Below are positions 6,430-13,402 of a DNA stretch of 19,775 nt, piece after piece. Source of the DNA: an uncultured Oscillospiraceae bacterium (GTDB taxonomy: Bacteria > Bacillota > Clostridia > Oscillospirales > Oscillospiraceae); assembly GCA_910579485.1 (NCBI GenBank), contig CAJTVO010000059.1:1-19775 (forward strand). The letters are read 5' to 3'. The notes below the pieces were generated by a model. That model made no database searches. It had not been told where the DNA came from and worked only from the letters and a program-made list of their open reading frames with translations. Each line of letters opens with the position of its first letter. Within the stretch, counting starts at the first letter, position 1. The translations under genes were made by a program, and so were the position numbers.

Positions 6430-8010
6430 TTACCTCGCTTTATTGGTAAAGGAGATTCGCGGGTCTACCGTGGCCATCAGCACATCGCCCAGAATGATGG
6501 ACACCACCGACAGCACTGCGTAAAAGAGCGTTACGCCCACGATCACAGCATTGTCATAGCGGTTGATGGCTGTGGTCAGCAGATTACCAGCGCCGGGGAC
6601 CACGTACACGCGCTCAGTGATGATGGCGCCCGTCATGGCAAAGATAATGCTGCCCGGGATGCCATGGGTGATGGGGATCGCTGCGTTCTTCCAGATGTGC
6701 TTCGTGAAAATCTCGCTCTCCGTCAGGCCGCCCGACCTGGCGAACTTGACGTAGTCGGAGTTCATCTGGTCGATCATATACCGGCGCATCCACTTCATCA
6801 GATTGGCTACGCTGGGCAGGGTCAGGGAAATGACCGGCAGGACATACATCAGCTTGCTGCTGGATTCCATGTCAAAGACCCCTGGCAGGCCGAAGAGGGA
6901 AGTGCCGATGGCCTTGAACAGGAAAATATAGGCCAGGGAGGGCACTGCGATGATAAACATGATATATACCGTGCCAATCTTATCCAGCAGCCCTTCCTTA
7001 TGCCGGGCCATCATCAGCCCGATGGGCAGCCCCAGCACGTAGGCCATGATGGTGGAGAGGATGCCCATGACGAAGGAGTAGCCCAGCCGGGACAGCCCCC
7101 CCTTTGTCGTCCTCACGTTGGTGTAGTCGTCAGTGAAGCGCTCCGCGTTGGCCGCGATGGAGTCCTTAGAGCCCTCCACATAGGTTGCCGTGTGTAGGTC
7201 GTCCGCGCGGTCCATCACCACTCCCGTCGGATATGTGATAGAGGAGAGCACATACGCGCCCTGAGTATCCGTCATGGTCGTAAACACGTCCACGCCCTGG
7301 TTGACTGTAAAGGACTCGCCTAAATTGATGGTCAGCATATTCTGATGGATAAAGGGGAACTGGTCATCAAAGTACAGCTGATACTTGTACTTCGTGCCAT
7401 TTCCTATAATAGCCGGGGAAAACTTCTCTCCTCCGTATACCGGGTCATAAAGGGTGAAGGTCAGCCCCCGTTCCCCGATATCGGTCTCTTCCGGCACGTA
7501 GTGGATGCTGTCGATCTGAAACATCTTGGTAAAATAGGTGGCGGCCCGCTGGAGCAGCGGAACATCCTTGACGGCAAACATGGCAGGATTGCCGCCGTCC
7601 TTGACTCTGCCCTTTTTGTTGACGTCCGCATCCAGGCGGACTACTTCATAGCCTTGGGACTCGTACTCCTCACGGAATCTGGCTGTGTACTCCGCTGTCA
7701 GCTCAGGATCTTTTTCCGGCGTCCGGCCCAGAGCCGCCGCCGCCTTCTGCGTCTCCGCGTCCATCGCTCCCGCCTTAACCTGATCCCTCAGATAATCTGC
7801 GTAGGTGATATAATCCACATAGCCATATGCCTCCCAACGGGCATACTCATAGGTCGTGCGGCCGTTGCTGGCCGTGTGATTATAGGCGGGATCGCCAGAA
7901 AAGATCTTGTTCCTATCCAGCATGGAGTAGATCAGTACCATCACGATCAGCACCACGATAACAGCGGAGACCGCGCCGTATAAAAGCCGCTTTAATACAT
8001 ATTTTCCCAT
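6430..8010 (-). CDS. oppB: Oligopeptide ABC transporter permease OppB with enlarged extracytoplasmic loop
   Basis: Membrane permease of 526 residues; typical OppB has about 300-310. The start MGKYVLKRLLYG at 8010-8008 is chosen because it begins the first transmembrane helix and has GAGG at 8019-8022; an in-frame ATG at 8079 would add a non-conserved stretch. After helix 1 (about 8-30) a soluble region of about 280 residues runs to the second helix (about 310-335). Near its end LGESFTVNQGVDV resembles the usual 'GDlG.S' segment of OppB, so roughly 185-200 residues are inserted before it. The EAA loop is FARSGGLTESEIFTKHIWKN (423-442), followed by AAIPI. AmiC of streptococci is also enlarged (about 500 residues), so this expansion has a precedent. 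Four more helices complete the channel. Confidence 0.9.
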   Translation of the reverse strand: MGKYVLKRLLYGAVSAVIVVLIVMVLIYSMLDRNKIFSGDPAYNHTASNGRTTYEYARWEAYGYVDYITYADYLRDQVKAGAMDAETQKAAAALGRTPEKDPELTAEYTARFREEYESQGYEVVRLDADVNKKGRVKDGGNPAMFAVKDVPLLQRAATYFTKMFQIDSIHYVPEETDIGERGLTFTLYDPVYGGEKFSPAIIGNGTKYKYQLYFDDQFPFIHQNMLTINLGESFTVNQGVDVFTTMTDTQGAYVLSSITYPTGVVMDRADDLHTATYVEGSKDSIAANAERFTDDYTNVRTTKGGLSRLGYSFVMGILSTIMAYVLGLPIGLMMARHKEGLLDKIGTVYIMFIIAVPSLAYIFLFKAIGTSLFGLPGVFDMESSSKLMYVLPVISLTLPSVANLMKWMRRYMIDQMNSDYVKFARSGGLTESEIFTKHIWKNAAIPITHGIPGSIIFAMTGAIITERVYVVPGAGNLLTTAINRYDNAVIVGVTLFYAVLSVVSIILGDVLMATVDPRISFTNKAR

Positions 8011-8044
8011 ATTTTGCGCCTCACTCCGTCTCTTGTGATAGTAG

Positions 8045-8078
8045 TGCAAGGGGGTAGGGAAACCCCCACCCCCTTGCA
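8045..8078 (-). promoter_or_regulatory. Hairpin between oppA and oppB
   Basis: TGCAAGGGGGT (8045-8055) pairs perfectly with ACCCCCTTGCA (8068-8078), with a further inner GGG/CCC pair. It lies in the 103-base gap between the oppA stop and oppB start. No T-run follows on the leftward transcript, so full termination is unlikely. Such hairpins after binding-protein genes commonly stabilise the upstream mRNA and leave OppA in excess over the membrane subunits; that role is inference. Confidence 0.6.
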
Positions 8079-8113
8079 TAGGTCCTGCTTATTTGTGCGC
8101 GGTCAGCCGCAGA

Positions 8114-10375
8114 TCAATAGAGGCCAAAGTTCTTACACATATAAGCGCCGGACTGAACAGTGTCCAAATAGGACTGGGCATCGCCGTAGTCGGGACCCCA
8201 GCCGGAGTTGGTGGACAGGTCGTAATTGCCCTCGTTGCCAGCTCCAAAGCGGTAGCAGGATGCCTCAAAATCCTCGGCCTTATCGAAGGGCACCAAGTCC
8301 ACAATGACCTTGCTGTCCAAAGCACCCTCAATGCACTGCTTTACCACGTTCGCCGCGTTTCTGGCGGTGTCGGAATACGCCTCGAAGGGATAGTCGATGT
8401 GGATGGGTTTCTCAGCGGAAACCTCCACATTGATCTGAGCCAGTTCGGCAATAGCCAGCTCCAGCTCAGCCTTGGCGTTGTCAACATTATACCAGCCGTC
8501 AAAGCCATCGCCGGAACCTGCGCCGCCATCGCCCTGGGGATCCCAAACCTTGGCGGGCACGCCGTCGGCATCCAGCTGAGCCTGCAGGATCTCACCATAG
8601 GAGGTGCCGCCAGGGAATGTGGTGGCGGTGCCGTTGATGTCAACGGTCACATCCTCAGCCAGATACTGGAAGGTACCGGGGACGTAGGAATTGCGGAGAC
8701 GGTTGTACTTCAGTTCCTCGCCCACGATCTGCGCGTTGTAGCTGCCCTTATCAAAGGCCATGCCAAGGGCCAAACGGAAATGCTGGTTGACCATGGCATC
8801 CCGGGTGCGGGCGATCTCCTCGGCGTTATCGCGCTTGGAGGACACGCCGATGCTGTCGTTGGCAAAGTTGTTCCAGCTGGCGCGGTTGACGTTCTTCCAG
8901 CCGGCGAAGGTAGTACCGGTCCCCCGGCTCACGTAGCCGTACAGCTCCAGGTAGGTCTTATCCTGACCTTCGGGCTTCTCGGTCTTGGCGATCTCCATGG
9001 AAGAGGCGTTGAAGCCGGCTCCGGCAATTGTGCCCGCCTTGGCCTCGTTGTAGGAGCGCATGGGGTCACTGCCGTCATTGTAGCTGTAGACCATGGTCTT
9101 CATGGTCACCGCGTCTGCGTTCCAATAGGTGGGGTTCGCCTCATAACGGGTAGTATTCTGCGCGGTGTGGGCGGTGATCAGATAGGGGCCGCAGTAGGCG
9201 ATGTTGGCGGGAGTTTTGCCATAATCGCCGGCGGTGTACTCCTCGCCCTCAGCGCTGAAGGTACCGCCCTGAGAACGGTAGAAAGCGCGGTTCATGGGCG
9301 CGAAAATGCTGTAGCCCAGCATGGTGGGGAATGCGGGGAAGGGAGCTTCCAGGGTGTACTCCAGAGTGTAGTCGTCAATGGCCTTCACGCCCACATCCTC
9401 AAAGGTGGCCTCGCCGGCCAAGTAGGCGTCAAAGTTCTTCAAGCCGCAGCCCTCGTCAACGGTCAGCAGATAACCCAGAGCGTCGGTGTTGTCCAGCAGA
9501 TGCTCCATGGAGGCCACCCAGTCGTCAGCAGTGACCTCGCCGATCTCGCTACCCTGCTGATCGACCCACTTCACGCCTTCACGGATGTGGAAGGTGTACA
9601 CGGTGCCATCGGCGGACACTTCATAGCTGGTGGCCAGACAGGGCTGCTGGATCCCCTTGATGTCGTACTCCATCAGATTGTCATACGTGCCAGCAATGAA
9701 CATGGCATCGGAGGTGTAGGAGGTGGCGATGGTGTCCCAGATGTTCACGTTGTAGGGGTTCGTCTGGACATAGGTATCAGCCAGGGTGTAGCCGTGCTCA
9801 GCCAGATATGCCTTGGCGGCCTCAAAGTAGGCGGCGGCGTCCTCGGCCTCAGCCCACAGAGCCTTCAGGGCGTTGTTATCCTCTACAGTGATCAACTCGT
9901 TGGTAACGATCGTAGTGTAATAGCGGTACTCGTCCATGCCCCACAGCACAGTGGGGGAGGTGCGGGGCACCACGCGGCTCATAGCGTAGTTGCCGCCCTG
10001 GGTCTGGATGGGCAGAAAAATGCCGGACTCCAGGAACTTGGCCTCGGCAATGGCCATCTTGGCGATACGCTCATCGCCGCTGGCCTCCTTGGCAATGGCG
10101 TAGTACTCGCCAAACTCGCCCAGTACGAAGTCATAAATCGTGTCGCACGCATCCTCGTAATCCATGGCGTTGATGGCCTCCCAATCGGGGCCGGTGTAGA
10201 CGCCATCCTCGGGCTCGTCCGGGGTCTCCGGGGCATCGGTGTTGTTGTCCTCCACGGGAGGGGTATCGGGGGTCTTGTTGTCGTCCGCAGCAGGGGGATT
10301 GTTATTCCCGCCGCAGGCGACCAGGCTCAGCACCATGACCAGTGCGAGAGCCAGGCTTAGAAACTTCTTCATCAT
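8114..10375 (-). CDS. oppA: Oligopeptide-binding lipoprotein OppA (SBP_bac_5), apparently circularly permuted
   Basis: Peptide-binding lipoprotein of 753 residues, anchored outside the membrane. The signal peptide ends in lipobox LVAC (Cys21), followed by a Pro/Asp/Asn-rich linker (about 24-58). Residues 76-175 (for example FLESGIFLPIQTQGGNYAMS, then DEYRYYTTIVTNELITVED) resemble the segment that normally ENDS OppA/AmiA proteins ('W L.DS...LP......GG....R..P', '..YKY..V...I.T..EY'). The usual START follows at about 200 (LMEYDIKGIQQPCLATSYEV, then TVYTFHIREGVKWV). The protein stops right after GWGPDYGDAQSYLDT, ending NFGLY, where relatives continue for another 100 or more residues. AGGAGG at 10382-10387 is 6 bases from ATG 10375-10373; a second ATG follows immediately. 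First gene of the operon, with its own promoter. The alignment is from memory of the family. Confidence 0.9.
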   Translation of the reverse strand: MMKKFLSLALALVMVLSLVACGGNNNPPAADDNKTPDTPPVEDNNTDAPETPDEPEDGVYTGPDWEAINAMDYEDACDTIYDFVLGEFGEYYAIAKEASGDERIAKMAIAEAKFLESGIFLPIQTQGGNYAMSRVVPRTSPTVLWGMDEYRYYTTIVTNELITVEDNNALKALWAEAEDAAAYFEAAKAYLAEHGYTLADTYVQTNPYNVNIWDTIATSYTSDAMFIAGTYDNLMEYDIKGIQQPCLATSYEVSADGTVYTFHIREGVKWVDQQGSEIGEVTADDWVASMEHLLDNTDALGYLLTVDEGCGLKNFDAYLAGEATFEDVGVKAIDDYTLEYTLEAPFPAFPTMLGYSIFAPMNRAFYRSQGGTFSAEGEEYTAGDYGKTPANIAYCGPYLITAHTAQNTTRYEANPTYWNADAVTMKTMVYSYNDGSDPMRSYNEAKAGTIAGAGFNASSMEIAKTEKPEGQDKTYLELYGYVSRGTGTTFAGWKNVNRASWNNFANDSIGVSSKRDNAEEIARTRDAMVNQHFRLALGMAFDKGSYNAQIVGEELKYNRLRNSYVPGTFQYLAEDVTVDINGTATTFPGGTSYGEILQAQLDADGVPAKVWDPQGDGGAGSGDGFDGWYNVDNAKAELELAIAELAQINVEVSAEKPIHIDYPFEAYSDTARNAANVVKQCIEGALDSKVIVDLVPFDKAEDFEASCYRFGAGNEGNYDLSTNSGWGPDYGDAQSYLDTVQSGAYMCKNFGLY

Positions 10376-10454
10376 GATTTTCCTCCTATCAGAATTATCT
10401 TTAACCAGTATCAGGCGGGCGCAGGGTCCGTTCCGTTCCGGCTAAATACTAGGC

Positions 10455-10525
10455 GGGCAGAGCCATGGCAGCCGCGAAGCGGCTGCCGCTTTAAAGGGAC
10501 TTTAAAGCGCTAAACCGCTCTGTCC
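10455..10525 (-). promoter_or_regulatory. Three-way-junction-like fold in the opp leader RNA
   Basis: Within the roughly 205-base leader of oppA, bases 10487-10496 pair with 10500-10509 (10 bp, 3-base loop) and 10468-10475 with 10479-10486 (8 bp, GAA/TTC loop). The two arms abut without spacer. They are enclosed by 10455-10463 pairing with 10517-10525, with one A-C mismatch on the transcript. The result is a compact closed three-way junction. I do not recognise it as a known riboswitch or T-box. It may be a ligand- or protein-responsive element, or simply a stabilising structure. Confidence 0.5.
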
Positions 10526-10564
10526 AATAAAAAGGCGTGGTCTGGGGTCAAGCCGGGCCACGCC
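10526..10564 (-). terminator. Terminator-like hairpin at the start of the opp leader
   Basis: On the leftward transcript GGCGTGG (10564-10558) and CCACGCC (10540-10534) form a 7-bp stem around a 17-base loop and are followed at once by TTTTTATT (10533-10526). It begins about 17 bases after the predicted transcription start of opp, which fits an attenuator or a premature terminator. No competing antiterminator pairing is obvious, so regulation is inferred only from position. Confidence 0.45.
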
Positions 10565-10565
10565 G

Positions 10566-10627
10566 AAATGGCAATTTCCCGAACCATATTATACTGAAAA
10601 AAACAGAGTTTGTCAATAATGCCATTT
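10566..10627 (-). promoter_or_regulatory. Inverted repeat flanking the opp promoter, possible operator pair
   Basis: AAATGGCA (10566-10573) and its exact complement TGCCATTT (10620-10627) flank the opp promoter, one just downstream of the predicted start and the other just upstream of the -35 box. The copies are 54 bases apart. An 8-bp exact match placed this way could be a two-site operator for a repressor. No matching regulator gene is in the window. Confidence 0.35.
10588..10616 (-). promoter_or_regulatory. Consensus sigma-A promoter of the opp operon
   Basis: On the leftward strand TTGACA (10616-10611), a spacer of 17 bases and TATAAT (10593-10588) match the consensus exactly. The predicted start is near 10581, giving a leader of about 205 bases before oppA. 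A perfect promoter with structured leader suggests strong basal transcription controlled afterwards by repression or attenuation. Confidence 0.88.
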
Positions 10628-10912
10628 TCAAAAGCCTATCCAAAATAGTCAAAACTTTCCGGACTCATTCCGATAAATCTCTATATAACCCACAAAAACC
10701 AGTCCTGCCGGGTCTATTTTCCCCTCATAATATATTTTTTCTCATCCATTTTTTGCCGCCCGTCCCGCGCTCCCGGCTGGATAACCTCTGTATATATGCA
10801 AAAAGAAAGCCGGAGGAACTTCTTGCGGAACGAGACATCTCAAAAATCCTTTCTCAAGCGAACATCTGCCAAAGAGAATTTCACCCAAAAGATAATATCC
10901 CCCGATCAAACC
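10628..10912. other. AT-richer intergenic stretch without recognisable gene
   Basis: This stretch between the opp promoter and the terminator of the DUF975 gene is clearly richer in A and T than its surroundings. Open frames on the rightward strand run into the antisense of the DUF975 gene and have no convincing ribosome binding site or family resemblance. I see no convincing promoter, RNA gene or repeat in it. Confidence 0.5.
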
Positions 10913-10942
10913 GAAGGCCCGCTCCCCTCAGAGCGGGCCTTC
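10913..10942 (-). terminator. Terminator-like hairpin after the DUF975 gene
   Basis: GAAGGCCCGCTC (10913-10924) pairs perfectly with GAGCGGGCCTTC (10931-10942) around a 6-base loop, 15 bases after the stop codon. The leftward continuation is GGTTTGATC, a poor T-run. The 12-bp GC-rich stem makes termination or 3'-end protection likely. Confidence 0.65.
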
Positions 10943-10957
10943 CGCATAGCAGTCAAA

Positions 10958-11728
10958 TCAAACGCTCCCCCACGGGTCCCCCTCCGGCGGCCTATGCCCG
11001 CCGTTGAAGGCTCCCCGTCCCACGCGCCTCTGCCCCTCCTCGAAGTAGGCCAGATCGCACAGCGTCATATAAGGGGTGAGCCACACGTTCAGCAGTCCCA
11101 TGGTCAGCGCGCTCAGCAGGCTCCAGCCGATAAAGCTCAGATCCAGTATGAACAGCTCCATCTTCATCCCTCTGGTCTGCTGGCAGCTGAGTCGGATGGC
11201 GCCTCCCGCCGTGATGGACTCGTCGGTCAAAATATTGTAGTACGCGAACCGGTACCGGTACAAGGCAACGATCCCCGGTATCCAGAACAGCATGGACCAT
11301 AAAAAGATCTTCACACTCATCTGAATAGAGCACCAGATCAGCTTTCCCGCCACGCCCAGCCCGTCGGCCAGCGCAGCGTAGGGCATTTCCACGCCCCGCC
11401 GGATGCCCATACAATATATGTAGTATCCTCCGTTGAGCACCAGCCCCACCAGGGATACCAGCACGGAGAAGAAGAACGTCATCCCCGTCGGGCGGGGCAG
11501 CGAATACAGCAGCGCCTCCAGGTCTCCAGGATCGCTGCTGATCAGCGCGTCATAGTACCGGCCCGCCAGCCCATAAGAATAGAAGAGGGACCCTCCCTCC
11601 ACCAGATCGGTCACCCGCTCCAGCACGAAGACGATGACCATCACCAGCAGCGTCACCAATATGGGCGACACCCTGGCCCCCAGTATGATCCGTCTGGCTT
11701 CCTCCTTGACTGCCCCGCGATTTATCAT
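10958..11728 (-). CDS. DUF975 family integral membrane protein
   Basis: A 256-residue multi-spanning membrane protein of unknown function. Hydrophobic segments include SPILVTLLVMVIVFVLERV, MTFFFSVLVSLVGLVLNGGY and IFLWSMLFWIPGIVALYRYR. The DUF975 hallmarks are the PGIVALYRYRFAYYNILTDE segment, the following A.RLS...T.GMK.ELF region and LDLSFIGWSLLSALTMGLLN with WLTPYM after it. ATG at 11728-11726 is preferred, with GGGGG at 11737-11741 as a weak ribosome binding site. The frame also has an upstream TTG at 11743 without support. It is transcribed alone from its own promoter, divergent from the rnf operon. Its function is not known from the sequence or the family. Confidence 0.85.
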   Translation of the reverse strand: MINRGAVKEEARRIILGARVSPILVTLLVMVIVFVLERVTDLVEGGSLFYSYGLAGRYYDALISSDPGDLEALLYSLPRPTGMTFFFSVLVSLVGLVLNGGYYIYCMGIRRGVEMPYAALADGLGVAGKLIWCSIQMSVKIFLWSMLFWIPGIVALYRYRFAYYNILTDESITAGGAIRLSCQQTRGMKMELFILDLSFIGWSLLSALTMGLLNVWLTPYMTLCDLAYFEEGQRRVGRGAFNGGHRPPEGDPWGSV

Positions 11729-11780
11729 GAAATAGACCCCCAAAAATAGAATTTCCCACGATTTAATGGAATTTTACGCT

Positions 11781-11809
11781 ATCATACCATGTTTTCCCCA
11801 CAAATGCAA
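11781..11809 (-). promoter_or_regulatory. Probable promoter of the DUF975 gene
   Basis: On the leftward strand TTGCAT (11809-11804), a spacer of 17 and TATGAT (11786-11781) preceded by TGG form an extended -10 promoter with a weak -35. It lies 52 bases upstream of the chosen ATG and diverges from the rnf promoter. Confidence 0.55.
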
Positions 11810-11878
11810 GCAATATGGAATCCCTTCAATTTGTTGCCGTCTTTGGGAACAAACTTCCATATTACCTGTCAAATCCGC

Positions 11879-11904
11879 AAAAAAATCATCAAAACCGCAA
11901 AAAA
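11879..11904 (+). promoter_or_regulatory. Phased A-tracts upstream of the rnf promoter (UP-element-like)
   Basis: A-runs at 11879-11885, 11891-11894 and 11899-11904 have centres about 10 and 9 bases apart, in phase with the DNA helix, and end 4 bases before the -35 box. Two of them are preceded by CCGC. Such tracts bend DNA and can bind the RNA polymerase alpha subunit, raising promoter strength. Confidence 0.5.
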
Positions 11905-11908
11905 CTCC

Positions 11909-11937
11909 TTTACATGTCGAATAAATGGGAGTATGAT
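11909..11937 (+). promoter_or_regulatory. Promoter of the rnf operon
   Basis: TTTACA (11909-11914), a spacer of exactly 17 bases and TATGAT (11932-11937) each differ from consensus at one position. The predicted start is near 11944, leaving a leader of about 84 bases. A second TATGAT at 11945-11950 lacks a matching -35 box. Confidence 0.75.
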
Positions 11938-12027
11938 AAGGGCGTATGATTTTCCCCTGACGGCAGCGGATCCGTATCCGCAGTCCATGAACACAGGTCC
12001 TGAGTAAGAAGAAAATGAGGTGAAGAT

Positions 12028-13398
12028 ATGGCGCAAGCCTTTTTTGGCGGCATCCATCCCAACGATCAGAAGGGCGCCACCAACAAAAAGCCGGTCGAGA
12101 CCCTTCCGCCGCCCGCCCGCGTGGTGATCCCCATGTCGCTGCATATCGGCGCGCCCTGTACCCCCTGCGTAGCGGTGGGGGACGAGGTAACGGTGGGCCA
12201 GAAGGTGGGGGAGGCCCCCGCCTTCGTCTCCGCCCCCGTTCACGCCAGTATTTCCGGCAAGGTGTCGGCGGTGGAGCCCCGTATCCATTTCTCCGGCGTC
12301 CCGGTCATGAGCGTGGTGATCGAGAACGACTTTAACGAGACCCCTTGTCCCTCCCTGTCCCCCGCCCCCGACTCGGACGACCTCACCCCCGAGCAGTTGG
12401 CCGGTATCATCAAGGAGGCGGGCATCGTGGGCATGGGCGGGGCCACCTTCCCGACCCACGTGAAGATCACCTCCGGCCTGGGCAAGGTGGACACGGTGAT
12501 CGTCAACGCCAGCGAGTGCGAGCCCTACATCACCAGCGACCACCGCATCCTTCTGGAGGAGCCCGAGGCGGTCCTGGGCGGCGTGAAGCTCCTGGCCCGC
12601 ATTTTCGGCGTGGACCGGGTCCATATCGCCATCGAGCAGAACAAGTCCAACGCCGCCGGGATGCTGAAGCTGAAGATCGAGGAGGAGAAGGCCCCCGCCG
12701 TGGTGGACGTCCTGCCCACCCGCTACCCCCAGGGCGCCGAGAAGCAGCTGTGCCAGTCCATCACCGGCCGCCAGGTGCCGCCCGGGGCCCTCCCCGCCGC
12801 CATCGGCTGCGCGGTGTTCAACGTGGTCACCACCGCCGCCATCTATAACGCCGTCTACCACGGCAAGCCCGTGACCCACCGGGTGGTGACCGTCTCCGGC
12901 TCCGGCGTGAACGAGCCCAAGAATCTCCTCTGTCCCATCGGCACCCCCATCGGCGACCTGCTGGACGCCTGCGGCGGCGTGAAGCAGCAGACCTTCAAGA
13001 TCCTCATGGGCGGCCCCATGATGGGCCACGCTCAGTTCGACATGACCGCCCCCATCGGCAAGGGGACCAACGCCATCCTGGCCTTCGCGGACAAGGAGGA
13101 GCGCACCGTGGAGCACCCCGCCTGCATCCGCTGCGGCAAGTGCATCTCCGTGTGCCCCATGCGCCTCCAGCCGGTATTTCTCTACCAGTACGAGGCCGCC
13201 GGGATGCTGCCCGAGCTGGAAGCGGCCCACGTGATGGACTGCATCGAGTGCGGCGCGTGTACCTACATCTGCCCCGGCCGTCTCCACCTGGTCCAGGCCT
13301 TCCGTGCGGGCAAGCAGAAGCTGAACAACGCCAAAGCCGCCGCCAAGGCTGCCGCGGAGGCGGCCCAGGCCGCGGACGAGAAAAAGAAGGAGGGCTGA
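12028..13398 (+). CDS. rnfC: Rnf complex subunit RnfC (electron-input subunit)
   Basis: A 456-residue peripheral subunit that exchanges electrons with NAD(H) in the ferredoxin:NAD+ oxidoreductase Rnf. It starts with the typical GGIHPNDQK and a biotinyl/lipoyl-like domain (SAPVHASISGKVSAVEPR). The flavin/NADH-binding domain similar to Nuo51 follows (GIVGMGGATFPTHVKI near 133-148, then VNASECEPYITSDHRILLEE). Two ferredoxin-type 4Fe-4S motifs are present, CIRCGKCISVCP from residue 366 and CIECGACTYICP from residue 405. The tail is short and Ala/Lys-rich. ATG 12028 has GAGGTG at 12017-12022. First gene of the rnfCDGEAB operon, the order usual in Clostridia. Confidence 0.96.
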   Translation: MAQAFFGGIHPNDQKGATNKKPVETLPPPARVVIPMSLHIGAPCTPCVAVGDEVTVGQKVGEAPAFVSAPVHASISGKVSAVEPRIHFSGVPVMSVVIENDFNETPCPSLSPAPDSDDLTPEQLAGIIKEAGIVGMGGATFPTHVKITSGLGKVDTVIVNASECEPYITSDHRILLEEPEAVLGGVKLLARIFGVDRVHIAIEQNKSNAAGMLKLKIEEEKAPAVVDVLPTRYPQGAEKQLCQSITGRQVPPGALPAAIGCAVFNVVTTAAIYNAVYHGKPVTHRVVTVSGSGVNEPKNLLCPIGTPIGDLLDACGGVKQQTFKILMGGPMMGHAQFDMTAPIGKGTNAILAFADKEERTVEHPACIRCGKCISVCPMRLQPVFLYQYEAAGMLPELEAAHVMDCIECGACTYICPGRLHLVQAFRAGKQKLNNAKAAAKAAAEAAQAADEKKKEG

Positions 13399-13402
13399 CG
13401 CC

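Noticed and set aside
2294..6523. Open frame of over 1400 codons on the rightward strand, antisense to oppF, oppD and oppC
   Set aside because: The translation is low-complexity (His, Leu, Gly, Val, Asp-rich), resembles no family and mirrors GC-rich codon use of the real genes on the other strand.
8011..8079. 23-residue N-terminal extension of OppB
   Set aside because: It would translate half of the oppA-oppB hairpin, and the ATG at 8010 has a good ribosome binding site and begins with the normal OppB helix.
8093..10360. Open frame of 755 codons antisense to almost all of oppA
   Set aside because: It is a codon-bias shadow: composition is Gly/Val/His-rich with no domain or good ribosome binding site, while the opposite strand has a clear lipoprotein signal and SBP motifs.
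10537..11302. Two rightward open frames in the opp-DUF975 gap
   Set aside because: They have no convincing start signals and run into the antisense of the DUF975 gene and through its terminator hairpin.
11945..11950. Second TATGAT as an alternative rnf -10 box
   Set aside because: No recognisable -35 hexamer lies 16-18 bases upstream, unlike for the copy at 11932.
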